Shown here piece by piece: positions 36,734 to 44,839 of a DNA stretch of 64,000 bases. The translations under genes and the position numbers were made by a program. This DNA comes from Emcibacteraceae bacterium (lineage in GTDB: Bacteria; Pseudomonadota; Alphaproteobacteria; Sphingomonadales; Emcibacteraceae). The stretch is from NCBI GenBank assembly GCA_028281625.1, contig JANQJN010000078.1, forward strand, positions 41,770 to 105,769, in the 5' to 3' direction. The notes under the pieces were generated by a model that saw only the letters and a list, made by a program, of their open reading frames with translations, ran no database searches and was not told the DNA's origin. Every line of letters starts with the position of its first letter. The stretch's first letter is position 1.

Positions 36734-37903
36734 ATGAACCAACTTAATCAACCAGCACCAAAAATTGATAAATATACTGCGCTTGTTATTCAGCCGCAGG
36801 TAACCATTTCGGAAGACCAGTCGGCGGTTCAGAAGAATTTGGACCGGGTTTGCAATCTTATTGATTTTAGCGTGGGCTATCATTGGGAATTGCCCGCAAG
36901 GCTGGTCGTGTTGCCGGAATATTTTATGCAAGGTGTTACCACCCCAGGTAAGGGCGAAGATGGTTTGGCAGGTTTTATGAAAAAGGCTGTAACTTTCGAT
37001 GGCCCTGAAATTGGTCGTCTTTGTGACAAAGCAAAAGAATATAATATTTATATTTCCGGCGGTGGAATTATCGAGCAGGTGCCAGAATTTCCGGATCGAT
37101 GGTTTAACACAGCTTTTATTATCGGCCCATCAGGGGATGTCATCCTGAAATATCATAAATGGCATATCAATGCGTCACTTGGTCTTGGGACGAGCCCCCA
37201 TGATATTCTTGATGAATATACGGAAGTCTTTGGAGGAGATATCAAGGATCTGTTTCCAGTGATTGATACGGATATCGGAAAACTTGGGACAATGACCTGT
37301 CATGATGGTTGTACCCCTGAAGTATCAAGGGCGCTTGGCTATAATGGTGTTGAAGTCATATGTCATCCTGGTGCTATTCAGGAAGTTGAAGGGGTAAACG
37401 AACCGTGGGATTTCTGGACATTTACACGAAGAGCCAGAGCGCATGATAATATGTGTTACTTGCTCGGATCCAACTGGGGAACCGTGGATCACAAGTTCTA
37501 TCCACGGGCATTCTGTCCGGGTCATTCATTCGTCATTGATTATACAGGGCTCGTTTTAAGGCGGGCTGATTATCCGGAAGAACAGGTGATCAGCTGCCCG
37601 ATAGATATAGAGAGTCTTCGTGAGCATAGATCTCGTTGCAATCATAATTGCTGGGTTGATGTTAGAACTGAGGGTTTTAAGCAAATTTATGAAAAACCTA
37701 TTTATCCTCCCAATCAATTTCCATCCGGTAAGCCACCACAAAATCTTGCTGACAAAATGAAACCACTTAGGGAAGTGTTTCTTGATGTCTATGGACGCGG
37801 CCAATTTACGCCGCCAGCAGGAAAAACGGTTGAAGATATGGCGAACTTACATGAACAGAGAATCCGTGCAGCTCAGAAAATTGGCTTACTTCGGGAGGAT
37901 TAA
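36734..37903 (+). CDS. Nitrilase/amidase-family carbon-nitrogen hydrolase
   Basis: A 389-residue hydrolase. The Glu-Lys-Cys triad is complete: Glu62 in LPEYFMQ, Lys142 in YHKWHIN, and Cys189 in MTCHDGC. It should act on an amide or nitrile to give an acid and ammonia. The look (PEVSRALGYNGVEVICHPG) is close to the AmiE/formamidase branch, but the C-terminus differs and the substrate is unknown. It lies between the FAD oxidoreductase and a small membrane protein in the same operon, so it may hydrolyse a product of that oxidation (inference). Confidence 0.85.
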   Translation: MNQLNQPAPKIDKYTALVIQPQVTISEDQSAVQKNLDRVCNLIDFSVGYHWELPARLVVLPEYFMQGVTTPGKGEDGLAGFMKKAVTFDGPEIGRLCDKAKEYNIYISGGGIIEQVPEFPDRWFNTAFIIGPSGDVILKYHKWHINASLGLGTSPHDILDEYTEVFGGDIKDLFPVIDTDIGKLGTMTCHDGCTPEVSRALGYNGVEVICHPGAIQEVEGVNEPWDFWTFTRRARAHDNMCYLLGSNWGTVDHKFYPRAFCPGHSFVIDYTGLVLRRADYPEEQVISCPIDIESLREHRSRCNHNCWVDVRTEGFKQIYEKPIYPPNQFPSGKPPQNLADKMKPLREVFLDVYGRGQFTPPAGKTVEDMANLHEQRIRAAQKIGLLRED

Positions 37904-37905
37904 TA

Positions 37906-38178
37906 ATGAAAGTTGTTAGTAAACTTGCGAACATGAATTTAACCGTCGGCCATATGTTTCGTGAAGGAAATAGACTGGTGATTACCAATGAAGGTGGTGA
38001 AGGCATTCCGACAAAAGTTTACGTGCACCCGCGTGATGTTATAGGAGCGTTGGCTGCTTTTTTTAAAAGTTTTTCAGCTATTATCTTCATCGTTGGATTT
38101 CCGTATTTCTACATTAAAGCCAAAAATGACAAAGAAGATGTTGTAACACCAAAATCCATGAATAATCCTTGGGTGTAA
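37906..38178 (+). CDS. Small membrane protein of unknown function
   Basis: A 90-residue protein. The first about 45 residues are soluble-looking and contain GNRLVITNEGGEG and VYVHPRDV; one hydrophobic segment follows at about residues 47-69, then a charged tail. AGGA lies six bases before the ATG. It starts two bases after the nitrilase stop and ends two bases before the aldolase start, so it belongs to the operon. It is not recognised. Confidence 0.7.
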   Translation: MKVVSKLANMNLTVGHMFREGNRLVITNEGGEGIPTKVYVHPRDVIGALAAFFKSFSAIIFIVGFPYFYIKAKNDKEDVVTPKSMNNPWV

Positions 38179-38180
38179 AA

Positions 38181-38822
38181 ATGGGGTTGGAGAAAAGATT
38201 CTACGAACTTGGGATCATCCCGGTGGTCGCCTTTTCAGATATAGAAGAAGTGGTGCCAACAGCACAGGCTCTTATCAACGGAGGTCTGCCGGCTATCGAG
38301 GTGACATTCAGAACCGATATCGCTGCTGGTGCAATTCATTTAATCAAGCAAATGTTTCCAAAAATGCTTGTGGGCGCAGGAACGCTGCTTTCAATAGATC
38401 AAGTGGAGCAAGCAATTAAAGTCGGGGCAGATTTTTTCGTTGCTCCTGGCTTTAACGCAGATTTGATAACGCAAGCGTGGGAATATGACCTGATGTTTAT
38501 ACCGGGCTGCGCAACAGCCAGTGAGGTGGATGAGGCGCTTCGCATGAATATAAAGTTCGTCAAATTTTTTCCAGCGGAAGCTTGCAACGCCAGAAAATAT
38601 ATATCTGCACTCAATGGCCCTTATCCTCAAATGAACTACATGCCTACAGGTGGCATAAGCCTTGAAAATATGGCGGAATATCTTGAGATAGATAATGTTG
38701 TTTGCTGCGGTGGATCTTGGATTGCGTCTAGCAGTTTGATGCAAAGCGGCAATTTCGAACAAGTAAGAGAAAATGCAAAGCAAGTTGCAGAAAAAGTTAA
38801 ATCTATAAGAGGAAACAACTGA
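38181..38822 (+). CDS. eda: 2-dehydro-3-deoxy-phosphogluconate (KDPG) aldolase
   Basis: A 213-residue class I aldolase, the usual Eda length, from ATG 38181; the TTG at 38169 lies inside the preceding gene. The catalytic Glu40 and Arg44-Thr45 are in IEVTFRT, and the Schiff-base Lys128 is in VKFFPAE. PGCATASE and MPTGGIS complete the phosphate site. It splits KDPG into pyruvate and glyceraldehyde-3-phosphate. Its stop overlaps the start of the KDG kinase by TGATG. With the kinase and ManD it makes the lower uronate pathway. Confidence 0.93.
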   Translation: MGLEKRFYELGIIPVVAFSDIEEVVPTAQALINGGLPAIEVTFRTDIAAGAIHLIKQMFPKMLVGAGTLLSIDQVEQAIKVGADFFVAPGFNADLITQAWEYDLMFIPGCATASEVDEALRMNIKFVKFFPAEACNARKYISALNGPYPQMNYMPTGGISLENMAEYLEIDNVVCCGGSWIASSSLMQSGNFEQVRENAKQVAEKVKSIRGNN

Positions 38823-39874
38823 TGCTGAATTACATGTTGGATTATGAACAAGGCATCAAAGTAGCGGCATTTGGTGAAGTTTTGCTTCGGCTTAAGTCAC
38901 CTGGCGCTGAAAGATTTATGCAAAGTCAGACGCTGGAGGCAACATTTGGAGGAGCCGAATATAACACTCTGGCATCGCTGGCCCAATTTGGAATTCACAC
39001 CCGGCTTATCACTCAATTACCCAAAAATGAAATCGGTGAGGCTGCATTGCGGGAAATAAGATCATTTGGAATTGATGTTGATTATATATATCGTCATCAT
39101 GCACGTATGGCTCAATATTTTCTGGAAGCTGGCAGTAACCAGCGATCCGGAAAGGTTATTTATGACCGGGATCACTCCGCTTTTCAGCAACTAAATAAGA
39201 AACAATTGAATTGGCCAGAACTTTTTGACGGATGTCATTGGTTTCATATTTGCGGAATTACCCCGGCGCTTAGCGCTGAACTGGCTGAACACTCATTGGA
39301 GGCAGTTAAATTTGCAAAGAAAAAAGGTCTTTCCGTTGCTTTTGATTTCAATTACCGTGAATCGCTATGGAGAAATAATGGGTTGAACGCAAATAATATA
39401 CTGGCAAATATTGTCGAACATGTGGATGTTCTGATGGCCAGTGAGCGTGATTGTCAGACTTGTCTGGGTGTCGAAGTACAAGGTACCTCCCAGGATACTG
39501 CCGGCAGATATTATAATCTGACAGAAAAAATGTTTCAGAGCTTCCCTAATTTAAAGGTAATGACCAGCACCCATCGCGATGTTCATAGTGCAGAGCATAA
39601 TACCATTAGCGCGAGCTTAAGAGACCGTGATGGATACTATGTAAGTCGCAATTTCGATATTAAAAATATTGTCGACCGGATAGGTGCCGGTGATGCTTTT
39701 GCAGCAGCCTTAATTTACGGCCTTATGAAAAATCAGGGGGGACAAAAAGCACTGGATTTCGCAAGTGCAGCGGCTTGCTTAAAGCATACAATACCAGGCG
39801 ATATAAACAGAACCAGTCGGAAAGAAATAGTCGGCTTGCTTGGCGGCAACTTCATCGGTCAGGTAAAAAGATAG
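38822..39874 (+). CDS. kdgK: 2-keto-3-deoxygluconate (KDG) kinase, PfkB family
   Basis: A 350-residue sugar kinase. It has the N-terminal GGAEYNTLASLAQFG signature and the C-terminal DRIGAGDAFAAAL with the catalytic base Asp291. The DFNYRESLW segment is typical of KDG kinases. It phosphorylates KDG to KDPG with ATP, and the aldolase encoded just upstream uses the product. It is coupled to eda by TGATG, and a bidirectional terminator follows. Confidence 0.9.
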   Translation: MLNYMLDYEQGIKVAAFGEVLLRLKSPGAERFMQSQTLEATFGGAEYNTLASLAQFGIHTRLITQLPKNEIGEAALREIRSFGIDVDYIYRHHARMAQYFLEAGSNQRSGKVIYDRDHSAFQQLNKKQLNWPELFDGCHWFHICGITPALSAELAEHSLEAVKFAKKKGLSVAFDFNYRESLWRNNGLNANNILANIVEHVDVLMASERDCQTCLGVEVQGTSQDTAGRYYNLTEKMFQSFPNLKVMTSTHRDVHSAEHNTISASLRDRDGYYVSRNFDIKNIVDRIGAGDAFAAALIYGLMKNQGGQKALDFASAAACLKHTIPGDINRTSRKEIVGLLGGNFIGQVKR

Positions 39875-39892
39875 TTATATTCTAAGCCAGCA

Positions 39893-39930
39893 AAAACCCC
39901 GCAAGTTGAGAGATACTAGCGGGGTTTTTT
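39893..39930. terminator. Bidirectional rho-independent terminator
   Basis: CCCCGC (39897-39902) pairs with GCGGGG (39919-39924), with an A-run on the left and six T on the right. It serves the convergent kdgK and manD genes. Confidence 0.85.
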
Positions 39931-39981
39931 CTATCGTGATCAAAGGAAGTCAAGATCAGATAGTTTTGGAGGAATAATTTA

Positions 39982-41190
39982 CTACCAGTTCCACATTGTA
40001 CCGTCTTCTTTTCTATTCACCGGGAGGAAAGCTCTTTTATATGGATATTTTGCAGCCAACGCCTCATCAATTTCCACGCCGTGTCCTGGTTTATCGCCTG
40101 GATGTAAGTATCCATCTTTGAAACTATATGCATGCGGAAATACTGCGTCAGTTTCTTCTGTGTGCCGCATATATTCTTGAACGCCGAAGTTAGGCACCCA
40201 AAGATTAAAATTAAGGCTGGCTCCCATACAAACGGGTGAAAGATCTGTTGCGCCGTGGCAGCCCATTTTCACATGATGAAGTGCTGCAAAGCCCGCTATT
40301 TGTTTGAGATGTGAGATGCCACCGGCATGAACAACCGTGGTTCGAATATAATCAATTAGTTCTTGTTCTATAAGGGTTTTACAGTCCCAGACGGTGTTAA
40401 ATATTTCACCAATGGCCAATGGAGTTACAGTGTGTTCACGAACACGCCGTAAACTTTCCTGATTATCTGCTGCGACGCAATCTTCCATCCAAAAAAGTCT
40501 GTAAGGTTCCAGTGATTTTCCAAGTCGCGCCGCCTCAATCGGCGTTAATCTATGATGAACATCATGAAGTAAATGATGTTCAAAGCCAAACTCGTTTCTT
40601 AGTGCTTCGAATAATTTTGGTGTATGATCCAGATATTTTTCAGTCGACCAGACATTCTCGGTGGGTAGAGCACCGTCTGCCGGCTCATAATACATTTTAT
40701 CTTTTGAAACACCGTATGTAGAAGGTAGGCCGGGAATACCTGTTTGAGCACGGATAGCCTTATATCCTAGTTCGATATATTTACTGACTTCTTCTTTAGT
40801 TTCTTCAATATCATTGCCATTGGCATGCCCATAAACCATCACTCCTTCGCGACTTGCACCGCCGAGCAACTGATAAAGCGGCATATTCGCTGCTTTGGCT
40901 TTAATGTCCCACAACGCAGTATCAACGGCTGATATTGCGGACATAGTTACCGGTCCACGGCGCCAATAACAACCACGGTATAAATATTGCCATATGTCTT
41001 CTATGCGTGATGCATCTCTGCCAATTAAGCAAGGAATAACGTGATCTTCGAGATAAGAAACCACTGATAACTCTCGCCCGTTGAGGGTTGCGTCGCCAAT
41101 ACCATATAGACCCTGATCCGTAATTATCTTAAGGGTTACAAAATTTCGTCCCGGGCAGGTGACAATGACTTTCGCTTCAATTATCTTCAT
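39982..41190 (-). CDS. manD: D-mannonate dehydratase (enolase superfamily)
   Basis: A 402-residue enzyme from the ATG at 41190, the length of Novosphingobium ManD; a longer frame to 41268 adds an unrelated N-terminus. With this start the residues fall on the known positions: metal ligands Asp210, Glu236 and Glu262, and catalytic Arg147, Tyr159 and His212. It dehydrates D-mannonate to 2-keto-3-deoxygluconate, the substrate of the neighbouring KDG kinase. It is divergent from a LysR-type regulator that may control it. Confidence 0.95.
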   Translation of the reverse strand: MKIIEAKVIVTCPGRNFVTLKIITDQGLYGIGDATLNGRELSVVSYLEDHVIPCLIGRDASRIEDIWQYLYRGCYWRRGPVTMSAISAVDTALWDIKAKAANMPLYQLLGGASREGVMVYGHANGNDIEETKEEVSKYIELGYKAIRAQTGIPGLPSTYGVSKDKMYYEPADGALPTENVWSTEKYLDHTPKLFEALRNEFGFEHHLLHDVHHRLTPIEAARLGKSLEPYRLFWMEDCVAADNQESLRRVREHTVTPLAIGEIFNTVWDCKTLIEQELIDYIRTTVVHAGGISHLKQIAGFAALHHVKMGCHGATDLSPVCMGASLNFNLWVPNFGVQEYMRHTEETDAVFPHAYSFKDGYLHPGDKPGHGVEIDEALAAKYPYKRAFLPVNRKEDGTMWNW

Positions 41191-41284
41191 AAATTTAATC
41201 CGCCATTCTGTGCATATTCTACTGAAAATATTGATTTTAAGGCTTGCGAGCAAACGAGTCTTTGTCATAGTGTGGATTAGATTT
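41191..41284. promoter_or_regulatory. Widely spaced inverted repeat between manD and lysR
   Basis: AAATTTAATCC (41191-41201) is matched by GGATTAGATTT (41274-41284), with one mismatch over 11 pairs and 72 bases between. The arms lie at the manD start and before the LysR start, so a looped operator is possible but unproven. Confidence 0.3.
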
Positions 41285-41313
41285 ATTTATGGGTCAAAAT
41301 TAGAGGAAAAGCC

Positions 41314-42225
41314 ATGGGCCGCAGATTACCGCCCCTGAATTCAATGAGAGTATTTGAAGCTGCTGCAAGGCATTTGAGCTTCACACACGCAGGTGAAGAA
41401 CTGCATGTGACACAAGCAGCTGTCAGTCATCAGATCAGGGTGCTTGAGGAATGGCTCGGTGTCCTGCTTTTTCAAAGACTTAAAAATGGTATTAAACTCA
41501 CCGAAGAAGGCGAAGCCTATCTGGAACCTCTTACAGAGGCATTTGATAAGTTGGCTGACGCTACAAACCAGCTTGTAAATCGTGATGAGGTTAAAACATT
41601 GAGTATTTCTACCTTAAGTTCGTTTGCATCAATTTGGCTGGTTCCTAGACTGAAAAGTTTTAGAGATCATTATCCCGATTTGGATGTCAGAATTGAAACG
41701 ATTGATCAGGAAGAAGACTTGCTTAGTAAAGGAGAAGTTGATCTCGACATTAGATACGGTGACGGAAAATGGCAGCATGTTAATGCAAGTAAATTCTTAA
41801 GCGAAAATATTTATCCTGTTTGTAGCCCAGCATACCTACGGGAAAATGGTCCATTGAAAAAATTAGACGATTTGAGGGGTCATACATTACTACATGATGT
41901 GGGTGTAATGGGCTGGAAAGAATGGATAGAACTTGCAGGCGTGGAAGGTATTGATGTTAATCGTGGCCCAGGTTTTAATCATTCTCATTTAGTCTATCAG
42001 GCTGCTATATCAGGAGAAGGAATTGCTCTTGGGCGGGGGGCGTTGGTCGCGGATTCGATAGCCAAAGGTGATTTGGTTGCGCCATTTAGCAGGAAAATTC
42101 CCTGCACCTTCAGTTACTATCTGGTGAGTACCAAAACCGCGTCCGATCAACCCAAAACCAGGGCATTTACCAGTTGGCTAATGAAAACCGCCGAAGAGTT
42201 TAATATGATGAAAGAGGGACTTTAG
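41314..42225 (+). CDS. LysR-family regulator, GcvA-like
   Basis: A 303-residue regulator. The N-terminal MGRRLPPLNSMRVFEAAARH and the helix-turn-helix ELHVTQAAVSHQIRVLEEWLG are of the GcvA type, and the effector domain follows. AGAGGAAAA precedes ATG 41314. It is divergent from manD and convergent with the aldehyde dehydrogenase gene, so manD is the more likely target. The effector is unknown. Confidence 0.9.
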   Translation: MGRRLPPLNSMRVFEAAARHLSFTHAGEELHVTQAAVSHQIRVLEEWLGVLLFQRLKNGIKLTEEGEAYLEPLTEAFDKLADATNQLVNRDEVKTLSISTLSSFASIWLVPRLKSFRDHYPDLDVRIETIDQEEDLLSKGEVDLDIRYGDGKWQHVNASKFLSENIYPVCSPAYLRENGPLKKLDDLRGHTLLHDVGVMGWKEWIELAGVEGIDVNRGPGFNHSHLVYQAAISGEGIALGRGALVADSIAKGDLVAPFSRKIPCTFSYYLVSTKTASDQPKTRAFTSWLMKTAEEFNMMKEGL

Positions 42226-42243
42226 GGATATCACCAAATGACT

Positions 42244-43716
42244 TTAAAGCGCGGCGATGACAGATTTGGTTTCTAAATAATAATCTAGTCCCTCCGGACC
42301 ACCTTCGCGTCCCCAGCCTGATTGATTGTAGCCGCCGAAAGGCACTGCCATATCTGGTATGCCATGGCAGTTAATCCAGAAAATGCCAGCATTAATCTCG
42401 CTGGCAATTTTATGTGCTTTGGAAATGTCTTGTGTCCAAACACTACCAGCCAGGCCATAATTTGATGCATTGGCTTGCACTATCGCTTCATCCATATTTT
42501 CAATCTTGATAATTGAAAGAACGGGACCAAATATTTCTTCCTGCGCAACACAATTGGATGGAGCAACATCGCTAAGGATTGTTGGTTCAATAAAAAAGCC
42601 GTCACCGTCAATTTTATTACCGCCGGCCTCCACTTTTGCGCCTTGATCAATACCATCGCTAATGTAGCGTAGCACTTTATTCCGATGCTGCGCTGAAATA
42701 AGTGGGCCCATCTGGGTTTTAGGGTCTAGACCGCTACCCACTCTCAGATTGTTTGCGTAATCAATAAGACCACTTAACAAATCATCATATATTTCAGGTG
42801 CAGCATACAGGCGCGATCCTGCTACACAAACTTGACCGGCATTCGAAAAAATGCCGTCCGCTATACCGGGTATTGCTTTGCCAAGGTCGGCATCATCAAA
42901 GACTAACACGGGAGATTTCCCACCAAGTTCCAACGTCAGTTTCTTAAGATTGCCAGCAGAAGCTTGAATAAGTTTCTTCCCTGTTTCAGTCGAACCGGTA
43001 AAGCTTACTTTCTTAACCATGGGGCTATTCACGATGGTTGCACCAACCGTTTCACCGTCGCCAGGAACAATATTTACAACACCGTCAGGGATACCCGCTT
43101 CAGAAATTAACTTTCCCAGGTACAATGTGGAAAGCGAGGTAAGCTCTGATGGTTTTATGACCAAACTGCATCCAGCAGCAAGTGCAGGCGCAATTTTCCA
43201 CGCAGCCATTACGAGTGGACCGTTCCATGGCGTGATTAATCCAACAACACCAATTGGTTCTTTCTTTGTATATGAATGAAAATCTCCAGGGATTGAGATA
43301 TCTGTTGTCCGACCGCCAATTTTGCTGCACCACCCAGCATAATATCTGAAACTTTCTGCTGCCATTGACACTTCGCCGTATCTTGCTGCTGCGAATGGTT
43401 TACCACCATCCAGTGTTTCCAGATAAGCCAAAGTATCTCCGTGTTCATCTATAAGGTCAGCGATTGTCCACAAATGTTTGGCCATTTCAGAAGGAGTTTT
43501 GCCACGCCAGTTTTTCTGTTGGAAGCTTGAATGCGCTGCGGTAATAGCTTTATTCACATCTTGAATCGCTGCGGCATAGAAAGATCCAATGACTTTCTCA
43601 GTTGCCGGGTCTATCGAATTTTCAATTAGATTCTCGTCTGATGTTATCCACTCACCATTCACTAGAAATGGTCTTGGAGTAGCTAAATAATCAATAACAG
43701 CTTTATTTGGTTTCAT
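42244..43716 (-). CDS. NAD(P)-dependent aldehyde dehydrogenase
   Basis: A 490-residue enzyme. Catalytic Cys297 is in GQVCVAGS, Glu263 in LTLELGGKS, and Asn165 in PWNGP; the cofactor loop is FTGSTETG. It oxidises an aldehyde to the acid. It is the last gene of a nine-gene row and starts one base after the aminotransferase stop. After the aminotransferase and TPP decarboxylase it is the natural third step: amino acid to oxo acid to aldehyde to acid. The substrate is not known from sequence. Confidence 0.92.
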   Translation of the reverse strand: MKPNKAVIDYLATPRPFLVNGEWITSDENLIENSIDPATEKVIGSFYAAAIQDVNKAITAAHSSFQQKNWRGKTPSEMAKHLWTIADLIDEHGDTLAYLETLDGGKPFAAARYGEVSMAAESFRYYAGWCSKIGGRTTDISIPGDFHSYTKKEPIGVVGLITPWNGPLVMAAWKIAPALAAGCSLVIKPSELTSLSTLYLGKLISEAGIPDGVVNIVPGDGETVGATIVNSPMVKKVSFTGSTETGKKLIQASAGNLKKLTLELGGKSPVLVFDDADLGKAIPGIADGIFSNAGQVCVAGSRLYAAPEIYDDLLSGLIDYANNLRVGSGLDPKTQMGPLISAQHRNKVLRYISDGIDQGAKVEAGGNKIDGDGFFIEPTILSDVAPSNCVAQEEIFGPVLSIIKIENMDEAIVQANASNYGLAGSVWTQDISKAHKIASEINAGIFWINCHGIPDMAVPFGGYNQSGWGREGGPEGLDYYLETKSVIAAL

Positions 43717-43717
43717 A

Positions 43718-44830
43718 TTAGCTCTTGTTCATGAAGGCCCCGAGCGACTTTAGCACGGCTTCATTTTCATGGTCTAGACCGATTGTAATTCGTAGGCAAT
43801 TGTCAGGACCGCCTGCACCTACCGGGCGAGGAATGATACCATCCGCCAAGAGGTGCTCCCACGCTGCTTTTGCACTACGTGCTGAATTGCTTGGATAGTC
43901 ACTATCGGGAAATCTCATAAGAATAAAATTTGTTACACTGGGAATGATGTCCAGTCCCAAATTTCCCAACTCGGTTGACATCTTGACGAGCCATTTGTTG
44001 TTGTGATTTCGAACCATTTCTTCATGATCTGTGTCCTTTATTGCTTCACATGCCGCAGCAAGGGCAGGAGCATTCGTATTAAATGGCGTCCGAATTCGCT
44101 GTAATATACCTATGATATCTTCGTGGCAAAGTGCCCAGCCAATACGAACAGCTGAAAGTCCGTAGAGCTTTGAAAAAGTGCGCGTCATCACTACATTGCT
44201 GGTCGTTTCCGCAAGTTCCATACCACAATCGTAGTCGCTGTTTATAACATAGTCTGCATAGGCGCTATCCACCAACAACAGAACATTGTCCGGAATGCTG
44301 TCATGCAGCCTTTTTAGTTCGTCTCTGGTCACATATTTACCCGCTGGATTATTGGGTGAAGCAATTGCGATCATTTTGGTTTTTTCAGTAACACGGGACA
44401 GGATTTCATCGACATCTGCTACCAACGTCGGTTCTGGTGCATTTATTACTTCCGCCCCTTGTGCTAGTGCATGAACCCGACACATTGCAAAAGCCATTTC
44501 ACTGACAATGATTTCATCACCTGGGCCAACATATGCTCGTATAAGCATCTGAATTAGTTCATCAGACCCGTTGCCACAAATGAGTTTACTTTTAGTGACC
44601 CCGAAGCGCTCAGCAATAGCTTCGATCAATTGTTGTTGTGAGCCGTCAGGGTATCGGAATAGATTTTTTGAAGCATTCATGTACGCCTCGATCGCCTTCG
44701 GGCTAGGGCCAAGTGGGGATTCATTAGAAGAAAGTTTTATAGGATCTGCGATATTGTCAATTTCGCTTTTGCCCTGCTTATACGGTTGAATTTTCAGTAT
44801 CCCCGGCCGAGGAGTCAAATCAGTCATCAT
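43718..44830 (-). CDS. Histidinol-phosphate-aminotransferase-like aminotransferase
   Basis: A 370-residue class I/II PLP enzyme. The Schiff-base Lys221 is in RTFSKLYGLS, Asn161 in SPNNPAG, and Asp188 and Tyr191 in VDSAYADY. HisC relatives often act on aromatic amino acids, giving the 2-oxo acid. It starts nine bases after the TPP enzyme gene; a second ATG three bases in is equally possible. Placement in a catabolic operon rather than a his operon argues against histidine synthesis. Confidence 0.85.
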   Translation of the reverse strand: MMTDLTPRPGILKIQPYKQGKSEIDNIADPIKLSSNESPLGPSPKAIEAYMNASKNLFRYPDGSQQQLIEAIAERFGVTKSKLICGNGSDELIQMLIRAYVGPGDEIIVSEMAFAMCRVHALAQGAEVINAPEPTLVADVDEILSRVTEKTKMIAIASPNNPAGKYVTRDELKRLHDSIPDNVLLLVDSAYADYVINSDYDCGMELAETTSNVVMTRTFSKLYGLSAVRIGWALCHEDIIGILQRIRTPFNTNAPALAAACEAIKDTDHEEMVRNHNNKWLVKMSTELGNLGLDIIPSVTNFILMRFPDSDYPSNSARSAKAAWEHLLADGIIPRPVGAGGPDNCLRITIGLDHENEAVLKSLGAFMNKS

Positions 44831-44839
44831 ACACCTATT

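Noticed and set aside
38391-38783. 130-aa minus-strand ORF
   Set aside because: It is antisense to the KDPG aldolase gene and shows no family pattern.
43718-44830. Histidine biosynthesis role for the HisC-like gene
   Set aside because: No other his genes are near and it is embedded in a catabolic operon.
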